DNA of 50,289 nt from contig JAQBNU010000066.1 of NCBI GenBank assembly GCA_028288365.1, forward strand, positions 1 through 50,289, given 5' to 3'. Positions 24,878-33,890 of this stretch are shown piece by piece. The DNA is from Chitinophagaceae bacterium. GTDB taxonomy: Bacteria; Bacteroidota; Bacteroidia; Cytophagales; Cytophagaceae. Numbering within the stretch: position 1 is the stretch's first letter; every line of letters begins with the position of its first letter. The position numbers and the translations under genes are program-made. The notes beneath the pieces are model-generated. The model was not told where the DNA came from and made no database searches. It saw only the letters and a list, made by a program, of their open reading frames with translations.

Positions 24878-27800
24878 TCTCCAATTACCTTTATCTTATT
24901 CAATATATGAAAACAATTGGGACATCGACACATATTTTTTCCTGAATTATTTTTCACAAAAATCACAACTTGACTGACTACATCATCTGTGATTGCTACA
25001 TTATCTTTTCTTAGTGCTTTGAGTATTTCACTTACCGCTCTAACTTCTGCATGTGATCCGGCTTTACCAGCATTACGAAGTTTACTTAACTTCGCAGCAG
25101 GTATAGTCATCAATTGTTGGTATAACTGTCCGCCATTTATATAATCGTCTCGGATCAAATTCAGGTAATCTATATAACCCGTAAGATAAGGATCCATATT
25201 TTTTATTAAATCTGTATAAACAGGTTGAGGCACTATACCTTTCTCTGCTCCACCTAAGTTGAATTGAACCGCAATATTTACATCAGGATAATCGGGATGT
25301 ATAGCACCAGCAGCTACATAACTTGCTATTCCAGCTTCATCTTCATATTGACTAAGAGGAACTGCATCAACTTTCTTCACCAAATCTATTTGTGCTTGGT
25401 CTGTAAGAGTAGATAGAAGAGCGGGGATATCCTGATCATCCGGTCCGATATAAGCAGCGTCTTTAATCTGCGAACGATACGTCTTCCATTGCGAAATGAG
25501 ATTATCTAAAGAAGGACTTGCATCCAACGCCTTTAATGTTGTATTAGACGCAAGATAAAAGTCTGTTAGAAAAGTATTTTTCAAGGATCCTAAAGCATCT
25601 ACTTTAGTGGCCAAAGCATTATATCCACGATACTTTAAGGTTGTATAAAAATCTTTGATCACCATATACAACTGGCCGCTTGCTGTTTGCACTACTTGCA
25701 CATCCCCAACTATTGTATTGGCATTGTCTATATCCTTAAACTTTATATTTGTATACTCGCCAACAATACTTTTATATTCACCTTCATACCATACCACGTC
25801 CGTAAACAATAAAGATCCATCTTGTGGAAGCTCTACAACATTTGCAATTTGCATTTCAGTTGCTCCGGCTTTTATTACTACATCGTCTCCATTTTTTATT
25901 ATGCATGCAACTGTATTATCAATATCTGTATAGTAAGTAGCAATTTTAGCTTCCATATAGTAACTAAACAAGTACGCATACATGATATTATTTGTCTTAA
26001 AAGCAGTACCTGCTTTTATGTTAGTCATCAATGTTTTCAATGCACTTGCAAAATCCAGCAAACCTTGACGACTCCTTTTTAATCCATTGAGATACGCAGT
26101 CCAGTTAGCTGAATAAAAAGGATATTTGATAGCTCCAATAATTCCAGACGTAACAGGCTTAATAAGTAGCCCTACACCATAGGCTGCATAAAATACATCC
26201 CAGGCATCACTTATGGCTTCAGCGGTTTTATCACCAGAACTATGAATTCGTTCTGATGCCAGAGAAAAGGCAATGTCTGTACTTGCTGTTACTACTTCAG
26301 CAAATAATAATGGTCCCGGTTCTAAAGTAGCTATGGATGCTGCCAATGCTACACCGTCTAAAAGTATTCTTAATACAAGTGTACTCTGTATATTTTGTTG
26401 TTCATTTAAGATATAGTACAACCACAAAGCAGGCACAATTGCTTCACTGCCAGCCTTGATAGATTCTCCTCCTTTAAACTGATCAAAGCGATAATCACTT
26501 AAGAATTTAACTTTGACAAATGAAAACGGATTATCAGTAAAGGTGTATTTTTTCGAACCTTGTACAACCAAGCCAACTGAAAAATCAAAACTAAGATTAC
26601 CGCTACCCTCATCGTAAGAATAGCCTGTCTTGTATGAGACAAACATATTCTCCATGGTACATTGGTTGTCTTTACACACCAGGACATAAGATGTCCCTTC
26701 TGGCTGGTAATTTATAGGATTAAAAAAACTAGCATAAACAGAGTTTGCAACAGTTTCAGGAATTGCACTTTGGTATTTTATATCTATCAGCTGGCTGATA
26801 AAAGTAATGTATCGATCCCTTTCTATACCGCCTAAGTCTTCATACAATTCCCAAAGCTTGGTGTATTTATTCTCTTGAAAATAAGTCAACAATGCATCCA
26901 GATCTTCGTCTGGTGTAGTTTCAATCAAATCACACATGAGCGATTCCTTGCTACTGGTTAATGTCCACGATGTATGCTTATCCAGTATAAGTTTTCTCTT
27001 ATCTATCGGAATATTTCTGAGCATACACAAGCGGCCATAATACTCTTCATCAAAGAAGTCAATGATATAATTTATATCGTCATCTGTTACCGTCAGACTA
27101 TTTATGCCATCTGTCAGCGCATAATAATTTTGGAAGATGCCAAGGAGTTTTGTAAAGTAATTTGTCTGGATGAAAGCTGTTTCCTTAGCTTTTATATCAA
27201 AGTTTCTCTCTTTCTGAAGATCTGGATTATCCAAGTCATACATTGCAGCCAGATCAGTACCCGTCTGAGGAGTAGAGTTTTTAAGTTCTTGAAAAAACTG
27301 GTACGATAAAGAATTTTGCAATGAAGCACCAGCATCTCCTAAACACCGTAAGAGATTAGGATTTTCTCTTACATAGTAAGCCGTTTTATAGGCTAATACT
27401 GCATCCTGACCACATAAATCATCTGTTGTTACAATAGTATCAAGGAAAAACAATTCCTGCATAGTCAGCTCATGCTCAAGTTTAGCATATACTACTTGCG
27501 CTTTGCTTGGATCAGGCAGGTAACCACTGATTTCATAATCACCAATTTCAGTACCCTCTCCCTGGTTTGTAGCTGTCACTACTTTATTTCCGGGGACTTT
27601 ATCAAGGTAATTGGTAGGATAAACAGTGAACGCCGTTTTACCCTGTTTGATGCACAAAATACCTGCGATGACATTTTTATATTTTCCCTGTATACTTATA
27701 GCATCTTTATAATAAACATCCTTCGCATCAGCATATCCTTGAAAAGCAGTTGATCCTTTAGCTGTACCTATAGCATTGTATATTTCACCCGTTTCCAATT

Positions 27801-30800
27801 TAAAGCTCACCAACGTTCCCATAGGCATGAAATCTCGGTCTTTCGACCAAATATCTTCCGATGTAACAAAAGACACACTGAGTAATTTTTCTTTTATGGT
27901 AAGAGGTTTTCCGGCAACACTCAAAAAAGTTAAACTGCCGTCATCATTTTTGAAATTATTATATAATACCTCAACATTCGAAACAATAGCGGCCTGCGCA
28001 TCCTTATCCTTCTTCAAGATTCCCCAAACATGTCCTGGATCATAAACGATATCCCATTGGTACTTCCATAGATCTGTACCATTGCCATAATCCATCAGGT
28101 TGCTCGTTGTAGATTTAGAATCAGGACCCAGATAAACTGGCTGAAAGGTATGTTCAAGATGGTAAGCACCATGACCCACTTCGTGTGCAACTGTGCGCGC
28201 CAATGATACCGCATCCGCGCCACCTACATAAATAAATCCGAACTGCTCATCCGGTGGCATTTTACCCAACAGGTTATCTTCTAATTTAGAAGCTTCATAC
28301 ACCGCAAGGAAATAAGCGGTATTCGCATCAAGCTTGTCGCTTCCACCTTTTGAATCGGCATAAGCCTGTATCATGCCCGCTTCTTCACCCTGGTAATCGT
28401 TGCTTAATAATTTACTTCCTGAAGCTTGTACCTTGCCGTCTCCATCGCTATCCCAGGTTGTATTCTTACTAAAAGTATTATCAACTGTTACCGTATAGGT
28501 AACTCCTAGTTTTGCATACGCATCGTTCAATCCTTTTTGATAAACAGCTGCATCGATAACAGATTTGCCCACTGGTATAATGACTACACTTTTTTGCATC
28601 GGAGCATAACTTGGTGCAAGTAATTTACCGATCGCTGTTTTGGTTGTACCATCTACATACCAAGCATAAATGTTTTGCCCGTCTGCAGCCGGTCCACCGG
28701 CTAAGTTAATCGTGAACGTTGTGCCTGATAAGGTTTGATCATAGACCATGCCTTTGCCGTTGGCAAATTTGATCTTGGACAAATCGTAAGTACCTCCTAC
28801 TAAAGAAGCATTTACTTTATCCATCACACCTGGCAACAACAATTTAGCCGGTACATAATAATTGGTACCGATCTTCTCGTACTTCCGCTCTACTTGCGTC
28901 TTACCTGCATACTGACTTTTCCATTCGTCGAAGTCATACTTGGCTGTGCTATTTTCTGCATAGACTATTTTACCATTGGTCAAATCCAATGTCGGATCGC
29001 TGGCCAATGTCGGATCATACACACCGACATGTGTCACTGTGCCATCTGGTGCCACCTGGAATACATTGCCTGTTCCGTCTTTCACCAAACCTGGTAAATG
29101 ATCCAACGTTGCTCCTGCTATAGTGGCTGTGGTTCCATTCACCGTAGCAGTCGCTGGTAAAGTAATCGTTTGCGTTGTCGTTGCTTCTCCCAAGCCTCCA
29201 TCGTGTACACTTCCTACGTTATCACCGCCCTGGAAATAATCAATAGAACTTTGTACCGCTTGCTGTGCCTGATCAATACCAGACTGAGCCGCCGCCAATG
29301 CTGTTTGCGCGCCATCGATAGCACTGGTGACTTGATTTTCTATCCCTTTTATTTTATCGCGAACATCAATAGGCAATACAGATGCATTGATGCTGTCGAT
29401 GTTGATCGAACCATCGTAAATACAACTGTTCGGTTGAGCATTGATTTTGACATCTTTGAAACTAACGCTCATGCGTACCAAATCTCCCAAGCCTGGAATC
29501 GGCATGTTCATGAATCCTGATCCGCTATAAGTACCTGTTGCCGCATCCGACGATGTTACTTTATCAACCAACACACCATAGTCGGCACAGTGGATGCTGT
29601 CTCCAGGAGCAAGCGATGCCAATGGTGTTACATTGGTTTTATCACACACTTGTGTCTTACCGCATTCTCCTGAACTTTTTAAATCAGCGACTGTATTTAC
29701 TTTCAACGGATAATTAGCAAGCGCTTCATCTGTACCGCAAAGCACTTGCAGTTTGAAAATATATGCCGTTCCTGATTTCAGGTTATCTACAGTAAATTTC
29801 AACGTATCTCCTGTAGGCACCAGGTGAGCCGTCTTAAACGCATCGATGTCTGTAAATGCCTGTGTATAGGCATCTGCAGGTGACTGTGCTTCTTCCCGAT
29901 ATGTCAGTTTGTATCCGGTGTTAGCAGCGGCATAAGGCCAACACAAACGAATGTTCGAAGTGGTTTGTCCCTTCGTGATAAAATAAGCCGCCGAATCACA
30001 ATTGGCATTGGACTTACCACCTGCCAGATCCACCAAGGCTGTATCTGAATAGATGCTGTAAGTCCCGCCACATCGGCTGCGCACGAGGAACTGGTATTTC
30101 TCCGAATCCTGTAGATCTTTGATCAAGGCAGAAGTAGAAATGGTATTGAAGGGTTTAAACTGATTGGCTCCTTTAACAGAATAAAACAGTTGATAAGCAT
30201 CTACTCCATCAACAGTCGACCATTCAAACAAGGCTGAAGTAGTAGAACGTGCTTCTGCCTGCAATACCGCCGGAGGAAAACAATTGCCGGTACGTGCATC
30301 GGTCACTATACCAGTGCTCGTACCATCGATACGAAACATACCTGTCGGTGTGGTCGTTGTTTTATTGCCACAATCAAATGTGATTTGATACACATACAAT
30401 TGATCGTCGTAGATATACCCTGCTTTTACGAAAGGCGACGTGCTGGTCAATGTTCTTTTTACATTCACAGAATCTCTGTGCCAATAGGTAATGGAATAAC
30501 CACTGTATGCACTGCTCGTAGTCCAGGACAACAAGGCCGAGTCGGCATGGATGCGTGTAGCGATCAATTGGAAAGGAGTAGGAATAGGACAAGGGCCCAC
30601 TACTCCATTGTCATCAAAGGCCACATCATTCGGTGTACCTTCTGCTGTCTCTGTTCCACAAACAGCATCTACTTTTATTTTATAACCACCGGATGTCAAT
30701 TTATCAATGCTGTACGTAAGATCTGCATCCGTTAAATCTACACTGGTATAAGGATCTGTTGGATTAGCCAAGTTGACATATTGAAAACGATAAGCCGTTG

Positions 30801-32082
30801 CTCCTTTCACCGCTTCCCAATTCAATTTCATTTTATCTGTGCCTGAGTTATCCACTGTGACAGGCACAGGAGCACTACAGGTAGGTACAGCCATGGTGAA
30901 CGTTCCGCCATAAGCCGGATCGATCCAGTTGTTTTTACATTTTGCTTTTACCGTATATTCGTACGTCACACCCGGTTCAATGACGGTGTTGTCAAGGTTG
31001 TACAGGTTGTCAACAGTACTTACCGGTGTCCACGGAAGACTCGTGTTGAAGGGTCGATAAGCCAGTTCGTATTCTTTGTGACTGGGATCAAAGTTCCATT
31101 GCAAAGCCACCAGATTTTTTGAAACATCCGGTGTTTGGAAAGGAGTAACAGGTGCACAATTTTCTTTGATAGAAAAAGTAAATACTTCACTCAAGCCTTC
31201 ATTTTTAAAACGGGAGGAAGATCTAACAATCGTTGATCCGGACAGTACTTCTTCGTAAGCCATGACCTGCCAGGCATACACACACCCTTCCTCTAATGGA
31301 AGATCTGCAGGCGTATAGATGAATACAGGGAAATCCAATCCGTCTACATCGATCAATGCAGGAAGCGTTACGTTCATCGCATCGTATGGATTACGATCTA
31401 CCGGTTGCACCCTGATCAAACGAAAGCGATACTTGACCTGCTCTCTTGGTGAAAAGGTAATTTGACGAGGTGTCCAGTTAAAGAACACGTTTTGATTGAT
31501 GGTTGTTAAATCAAAGACTTGTTTAGTAGTCGGTGAATTCAACATCGGAGGGTCGTATCGGTTCACAGAAAACACGGTAAAGTCCGTTGCCGCATTGGAC
31601 ACCACAACGGTAGGCACTGTCGCATCTGTAGCCTCGAAGGACATGGTGTATACACCTTCCGGCAAACTATTGTCGGTGTTGGTAGGTACGTTGGTTGTGA
31701 TCAATAAATTGGACGCGTTAAACAACTGTGCCAATTCTACATCGTTCAAAAAATAATACTGACCGTGTTGCAAGACCAACTGTATACCGGTGGTACTGAT
31801 CGCCGTGTAATGTTCACTGACTAACTTTACTTTCAACCAGATGTGGTAGTTTGTTTTGTTAGGATCACTCAACAGCACTCTCACGTTGAGGTTAGACGGA
31901 TCGTTGTAATCCGAAAGAAACACCGACGGAAAATTAATCGTCGGCTGTACCTGCACCGGATACGTTTGTGCAAAAGCAGAAGGCAACGGCATTGTGAGGA
32001 ATAACAGGAACATCGCCTGGATAAGAAACATAAAATGATTCTTACCGTTTTTATTCGTCGAATGAGTAAATGCGTTTTTCAT
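24874..32082 (-). CDS. TANFOR/FN3/zincin polymorphic-toxin-like protein with C-terminal deaminase domain
   Basis: The 2402 residues start with a signal peptide ending 'PSAFAQ' (about residue 39). Residues 40-310 resemble the TANFOR domain ('YPVQVQPTINFPSVFLSDY', 'HIWLKVKLVSE'), recalled from Bacteroidetes families. Several fibronectin III domains follow to about residue 800. Residues about 1195-1350 hold a zinc-protease motif 'AHEVGHGAYHLEH' (H1300, H1304) and a Met-turn-like 'NLMDYGNG'. A hydrophobic Ala/Gly-rich stretch lies at about 1880-2000. The tail has 'GSHAEVRAVSEIL' (H2344-A-E2346) and 'CRCPNC' (C2387, C2390), spaced as in zinc-dependent cytidine-deaminase-fold toxins. There is no T9SS sorting domain. 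The layout fits a polymorphic toxin with an autoprocessing peptidase. The gene overlaps the endonuclease V fusion by 4 bases and follows the beta-barrel gene by 54. Confidence 0.82.
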   Translation of the reverse strand: MKNAFTHSTNKNGKNHFMFLIQAMFLLFLTMPLPSAFAQTYPVQVQPTINFPSVFLSDYNDPSNLNVRVLLSDPNKTNYHIWLKVKLVSEHYTAISTTGIQLVLQHGQYYFLNDVELAQLFNASNLLITTNVPTNTDNSLPEGVYTMSFEATDATVPTVVVSNAATDFTVFSVNRYDPPMLNSPTTKQVFDLTTINQNVFFNWTPRQITFSPREQVKYRFRLIRVQPVDRNPYDAMNVTLPALIDVDGLDFPVFIYTPADLPLEEGCVYAWQVMAYEEVLSGSTIVRSSSRFKNEGLSEVFTFSIKENCAPVTPFQTPDVSKNLVALQWNFDPSHKEYELAYRPFNTSLPWTPVSTVDNLYNLDNTVIEPGVTYEYTVKAKCKNNWIDPAYGGTFTMAVPTCSAPVPVTVDNSGTDKMKLNWEAVKGATAYRFQYVNLANPTDPYTSVDLTDADLTYSIDKLTSGGYKIKVDAVCGTETAEGTPNDVAFDDNGVVGPCPIPTPFQLIATRIHADSALLSWTTSSAYSGYSITYWHRDSVNVKRTLTSTSPFVKAGYIYDDQLYVYQITFDCGNKTTTTPTGMFRIDGTSTGIVTDARTGNCFPPAVLQAEARSTTSALFEWSTVDGVDAYQLFYSVKGANQFKPFNTISTSALIKDLQDSEKYQFLVRSRCGGTYSIYSDTALVDLAGGKSNANCDSAAYFITKGQTTSNIRLCWPYAAANTGYKLTYREEAQSPADAYTQAFTDIDAFKTAHLVPTGDTLKFTVDNLKSGTAYIFKLQVLCGTDEALANYPLKVNTVADLKSSGECGKTQVCDKTNVTPLASLAPGDSIHCADYGVLVDKVTSSDAATGTYSGSGFMNMPIPGLGDLVRMSVSFKDVKINAQPNSCIYDGSINIDSINASVLPIDVRDKIKGIENQVTSAIDGAQTALAAAQSGIDQAQQAVQSSIDYFQGGDNVGSVHDGGLGEATTTQTITLPATATVNGTTATIAGATLDHLPGLVKDGTGNVFQVAPDGTVTHVGVYDPTLASDPTLDLTNGKIVYAENSTAKYDFDEWKSQYAGKTQVERKYEKIGTNYYVPAKLLLPGVMDKVNASLVGGTYDLSKIKFANGKGMVYDQTLSGTTFTINLAGGPAADGQNIYAWYVDGTTKTAIGKLLAPSYAPMQKSVVIIPVGKSVIDAAVYQKGLNDAYAKLGVTYTVTVDNTFSKNTTWDSDGDGKVQASGSKLLSNDYQGEEAGMIQAYADSKGGSDKLDANTAYFLAVYEASKLEDNLLGKMPPDEQFGFIYVGGADAVSLARTVAHEVGHGAYHLEHTFQPVYLGPDSKSTTSNLMDYGNGTDLWKYQWDIVYDPGHVWGILKKDKDAQAAIVSNVEVLYNNFKNDDGSLTFLSVAGKPLTIKEKLLSVSFVTSEDIWSKDRDFMPMGTLVSFKLETGEIYNAIGTAKGSTAFQGYADAKDVYYKDAISIQGKYKNVIAGILCIKQGKTAFTVYPTNYLDKVPGNKVVTATNQGEGTEIGDYEISGYLPDPSKAQVVYAKLEHELTMQELFFLDTIVTTDDLCGQDAVLAYKTAYYVRENPNLLRCLGDAGASLQNSLSYQFFQELKNSTPQTGTDLAAMYDLDNPDLQKERNFDIKAKETAFIQTNYFTKLLGIFQNYYALTDGINSLTVTDDDINYIIDFFDEEYYGRLCMLRNIPIDKRKLILDKHTSWTLTSSKESLMCDLIETTPDEDLDALLTYFQENKYTKLWELYEDLGGIERDRYITFISQLIDIKYQSAIPETVANSVYASFFNPINYQPEGTSYVLVCKDNQCTMENMFVSYKTGYSYDEGSGNLSFDFSVGLVVQGSKKYTFTDNPFSFVKVKFLSDYRFDQFKGGESIKAGSEAIVPALWLYYILNEQQNIQSTLVLRILLDGVALAASIATLEPGPLLFAEVVTASTDIAFSLASERIHSSGDKTAEAISDAWDVFYAAYGVGLLIKPVTSGIIGAIKYPFYSANWTAYLNGLKRSRQGLLDFASALKTLMTNIKAGTAFKTNNIMYAYLFSYYMEAKIATYYTDIDNTVACIIKNGDDVVIKAGATEMQIANVVELPQDGSLLFTDVVWYEGEYKSIVGEYTNIKFKDIDNANTIVGDVQVVQTASGQLYMVIKDFYTTLKYRGYNALATKVDALGSLKNTFLTDFYLASNTTLKALDASPSLDNLISQWKTYRSQIKDAAYIGPDDQDIPALLSTLTDQAQIDLVKKVDAVPLSQYEDEAGIASYVAAGAIHPDYPDVNIAVQFNLGGAEKGIVPQPVYTDLIKNMDPYLTGYIDYLNLIRDDYINGGQLYQQLMTIPAAKLSKLRNAGKAGSHAEVRAVSEILKALRKDNVAITDDVVSQVVIFVKNNSGKNMCRCPNCFHILNKIKVIGE

Positions 32083-32136
32083 TGTAATAAAAAAAGAAAT
32101 ATAATTAAGTCTATTATGCGATGATTGTTCCTTCGA

Positions 32137-33831
32137 TTAGAAGGTATAGTTATAACCTAAAGAACCGATGAATTCATTGAACGAACCATTGTAACTTCCT
32201 AAGCTGGCCTCTCCCACTTTGGCTCTTCCCGAATAACGGGCACTGGCATTGATAGAATGTTTTTTACCGACACGTACAGAGTATGAATTGGTGATCGCAA
32301 ACAATCGTGCAACCAGTTCTCCCTTTTCAAAATTCTCATTGATGTTTGCGCCAAGCGACACCCTTACTTTTTTATGATACACGGGTACACCTCCAGTGAT
32401 ACCGGCACCTACAAATAAGTTATCTCCTTGTGCGTAGGACGTTTGATTGGCGTTGGTATTCACGCCCAGATTGATTCCTGTTTTTTTCCAGATTTGATTG
32501 AACATCAAACTTCCATTCAACATCTGATTGCTTTGATTGGTATTGCCTTGTTTGTTGGACGCATCCATTCTGGAAGCATTCAGCGCCACCATGCTGCTCG
32601 TATTGTCATTTTCTGAAATCTTATAATTCACAGAACCAGTAATGGTTTGAGCAACCTGCGTGTAGTTGAGTGTATCGATTTGTGAAAAAGTACCGCCTTG
32701 CAAAAATTGTGCATCCACTGGTTTCACATTTACAAAACTGTAAAAGTTAGAATAGGATAAATTTACATTCACTCGCTTGGAAGCAATGATACCAATATTT
32801 AATGATCCCACTTTGCGTTTCATGGAAGATGCTTTGGTATGATTTAAATCATCGTGTTGCAAACCTCCGTTACCACTGATGTTGACTTTCTTTTTAAAAA
32901 GGGCGGTAGAAAAATTCAGTGTCACGTTTTCCAAATCGTTATTGAAGTAATAAGCACCAAGCGTTCTGTATTCAGGATCGATGCGCTCGTAACCAGCGCC
33001 CAGATTCATAAAGCTAAAGGCATACGTCGCATTGACTTTGTAGGCATGATACACAACCGTCGACTGATTCCATTTGAGTGGATACAATTTATAACCAACT
33101 TTCTCAACCGCCTGCGCTCCCTGATTCTGAGTCCATATGGAAGTAGCGGCTTCGTATTGCAACGTCAATTTTGTCGCTATAATATTTTTACCGGAAATAC
33201 TCCACACTAAATTCTCCTGTGGTGTCAACCCTACTGAATAAGGAACAGAGTTGATAGAGTTGGCCTGGTCTTTAGCATAAAAAGTATTCAATGCAAGTTC
33301 ATTCGCAGGATTGAAATGATAGTTAAGCCTCAATCCCGCACCCAATCTTTGATAAGCTGGCAACGCATTTTTGTTGGTACTGTCATATTCTACCGCTTTT
33401 AAAAAACGTCCACCCATCCCTACAACATTGAGCTTGTCACCGCGATACTCTACACCACCGCCTAAGAAATTATGTCCGTTAAGTGTGTAAGGTGAAAAAG
33501 AAAGATTTCTATAACCGGCATGAAAGGTGAACCTTTTATACGTAGGACTTAATCCTACAATATTAAATGGCTGTCTGTAAGAATACGTCTGATTGGAAAA
33601 TGAAAAAGAAAACGGAAGCGAGAAACCATAAATACTGATGTTCACATTTCCTGTGAGTACATAGTAGTAAGGATTCAAACGATTCTGAATACCGTCGGCC
33701 ACATAAAAATTATTCGAAAGGCCCACACCTCCGGATACTTTGATGCCACCTTTTTTCCCAATCTGATCGAGTTGTTGTCCGTACACTGCGACGGACAACA
33801 AACACAACATAGCTATTAAAAAATTCTTCAT
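32137..33831 (-). CDS. Outer-membrane beta-barrel protein
   Basis: A signal peptide ('MKNFLIAMLCLLSVAVYGQ') precedes 545 residues of alternating polar and aromatic or aliphatic residues. Many amphipathic strands are visible, such as 'KRFTFHAGYRNLSFSPYTL', 'NELALNTFYAKDQ', 'VNLSYSNFYSFVNV' and 'HSINASARYSGRAKV'. The protein ends in 'FIGSLGYNYTF', a final strand with C-terminal Phe as recognised by the BAM insertion machinery. I do not see the PorP/SprF signature, and the length is nearly twice that family. It is encoded between the giant T9SS protein and the toxin-like protein, so it may anchor one of them or act as an export channel. The barrel call is solid; the partner is inferred. Confidence 0.85.
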   Translation of the reverse strand: MKNFLIAMLCLLSVAVYGQQLDQIGKKGGIKVSGGVGLSNNFYVADGIQNRLNPYYYVLTGNVNISIYGFSLPFSFSFSNQTYSYRQPFNIVGLSPTYKRFTFHAGYRNLSFSPYTLNGHNFLGGGVEYRGDKLNVVGMGGRFLKAVEYDSTNKNALPAYQRLGAGLRLNYHFNPANELALNTFYAKDQANSINSVPYSVGLTPQENLVWSISGKNIIATKLTLQYEAATSIWTQNQGAQAVEKVGYKLYPLKWNQSTVVYHAYKVNATYAFSFMNLGAGYERIDPEYRTLGAYYFNNDLENVTLNFSTALFKKKVNISGNGGLQHDDLNHTKASSMKRKVGSLNIGIIASKRVNVNLSYSNFYSFVNVKPVDAQFLQGGTFSQIDTLNYTQVAQTITGSVNYKISENDNTSSMVALNASRMDASNKQGNTNQSNQMLNGSLMFNQIWKKTGINLGVNTNANQTSYAQGDNLFVGAGITGGVPVYHKKVRVSLGANINENFEKGELVARLFAITNSYSVRVGKKHSINASARYSGRAKVGEASLGSYNGSFNEFIGSLGYNYTF

Positions 33832-33845
33832 ACTAGTTTAAAACA

Positions 33846-33862
33846 CCTCTTCTTAAAAGAGG
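33846..33862 (-). promoter_or_regulatory. Small intercistronic hairpin
   Basis: CCTCTT (33846-33851) and AAGAGG (33857-33862) pair around a 5-base loop. On the minus strand the hairpin lies 28 bases after the giant gene's stop and is followed by TGTTTT, so it could act as a weak attenuator or an mRNA processing or stability element inside the operon. Confidence 0.35.
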
Positions 33863-33890
33863 AAATACATTCGGTTAAAAAGGATTAAGA

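Noticed and set aside
32137..33831. PorP/SprF-family partner of the giant T9SS protein
   Set aside because: The protein is about twice the usual length and lacks the motifs I associate with that family, so only a general beta-barrel call is made.
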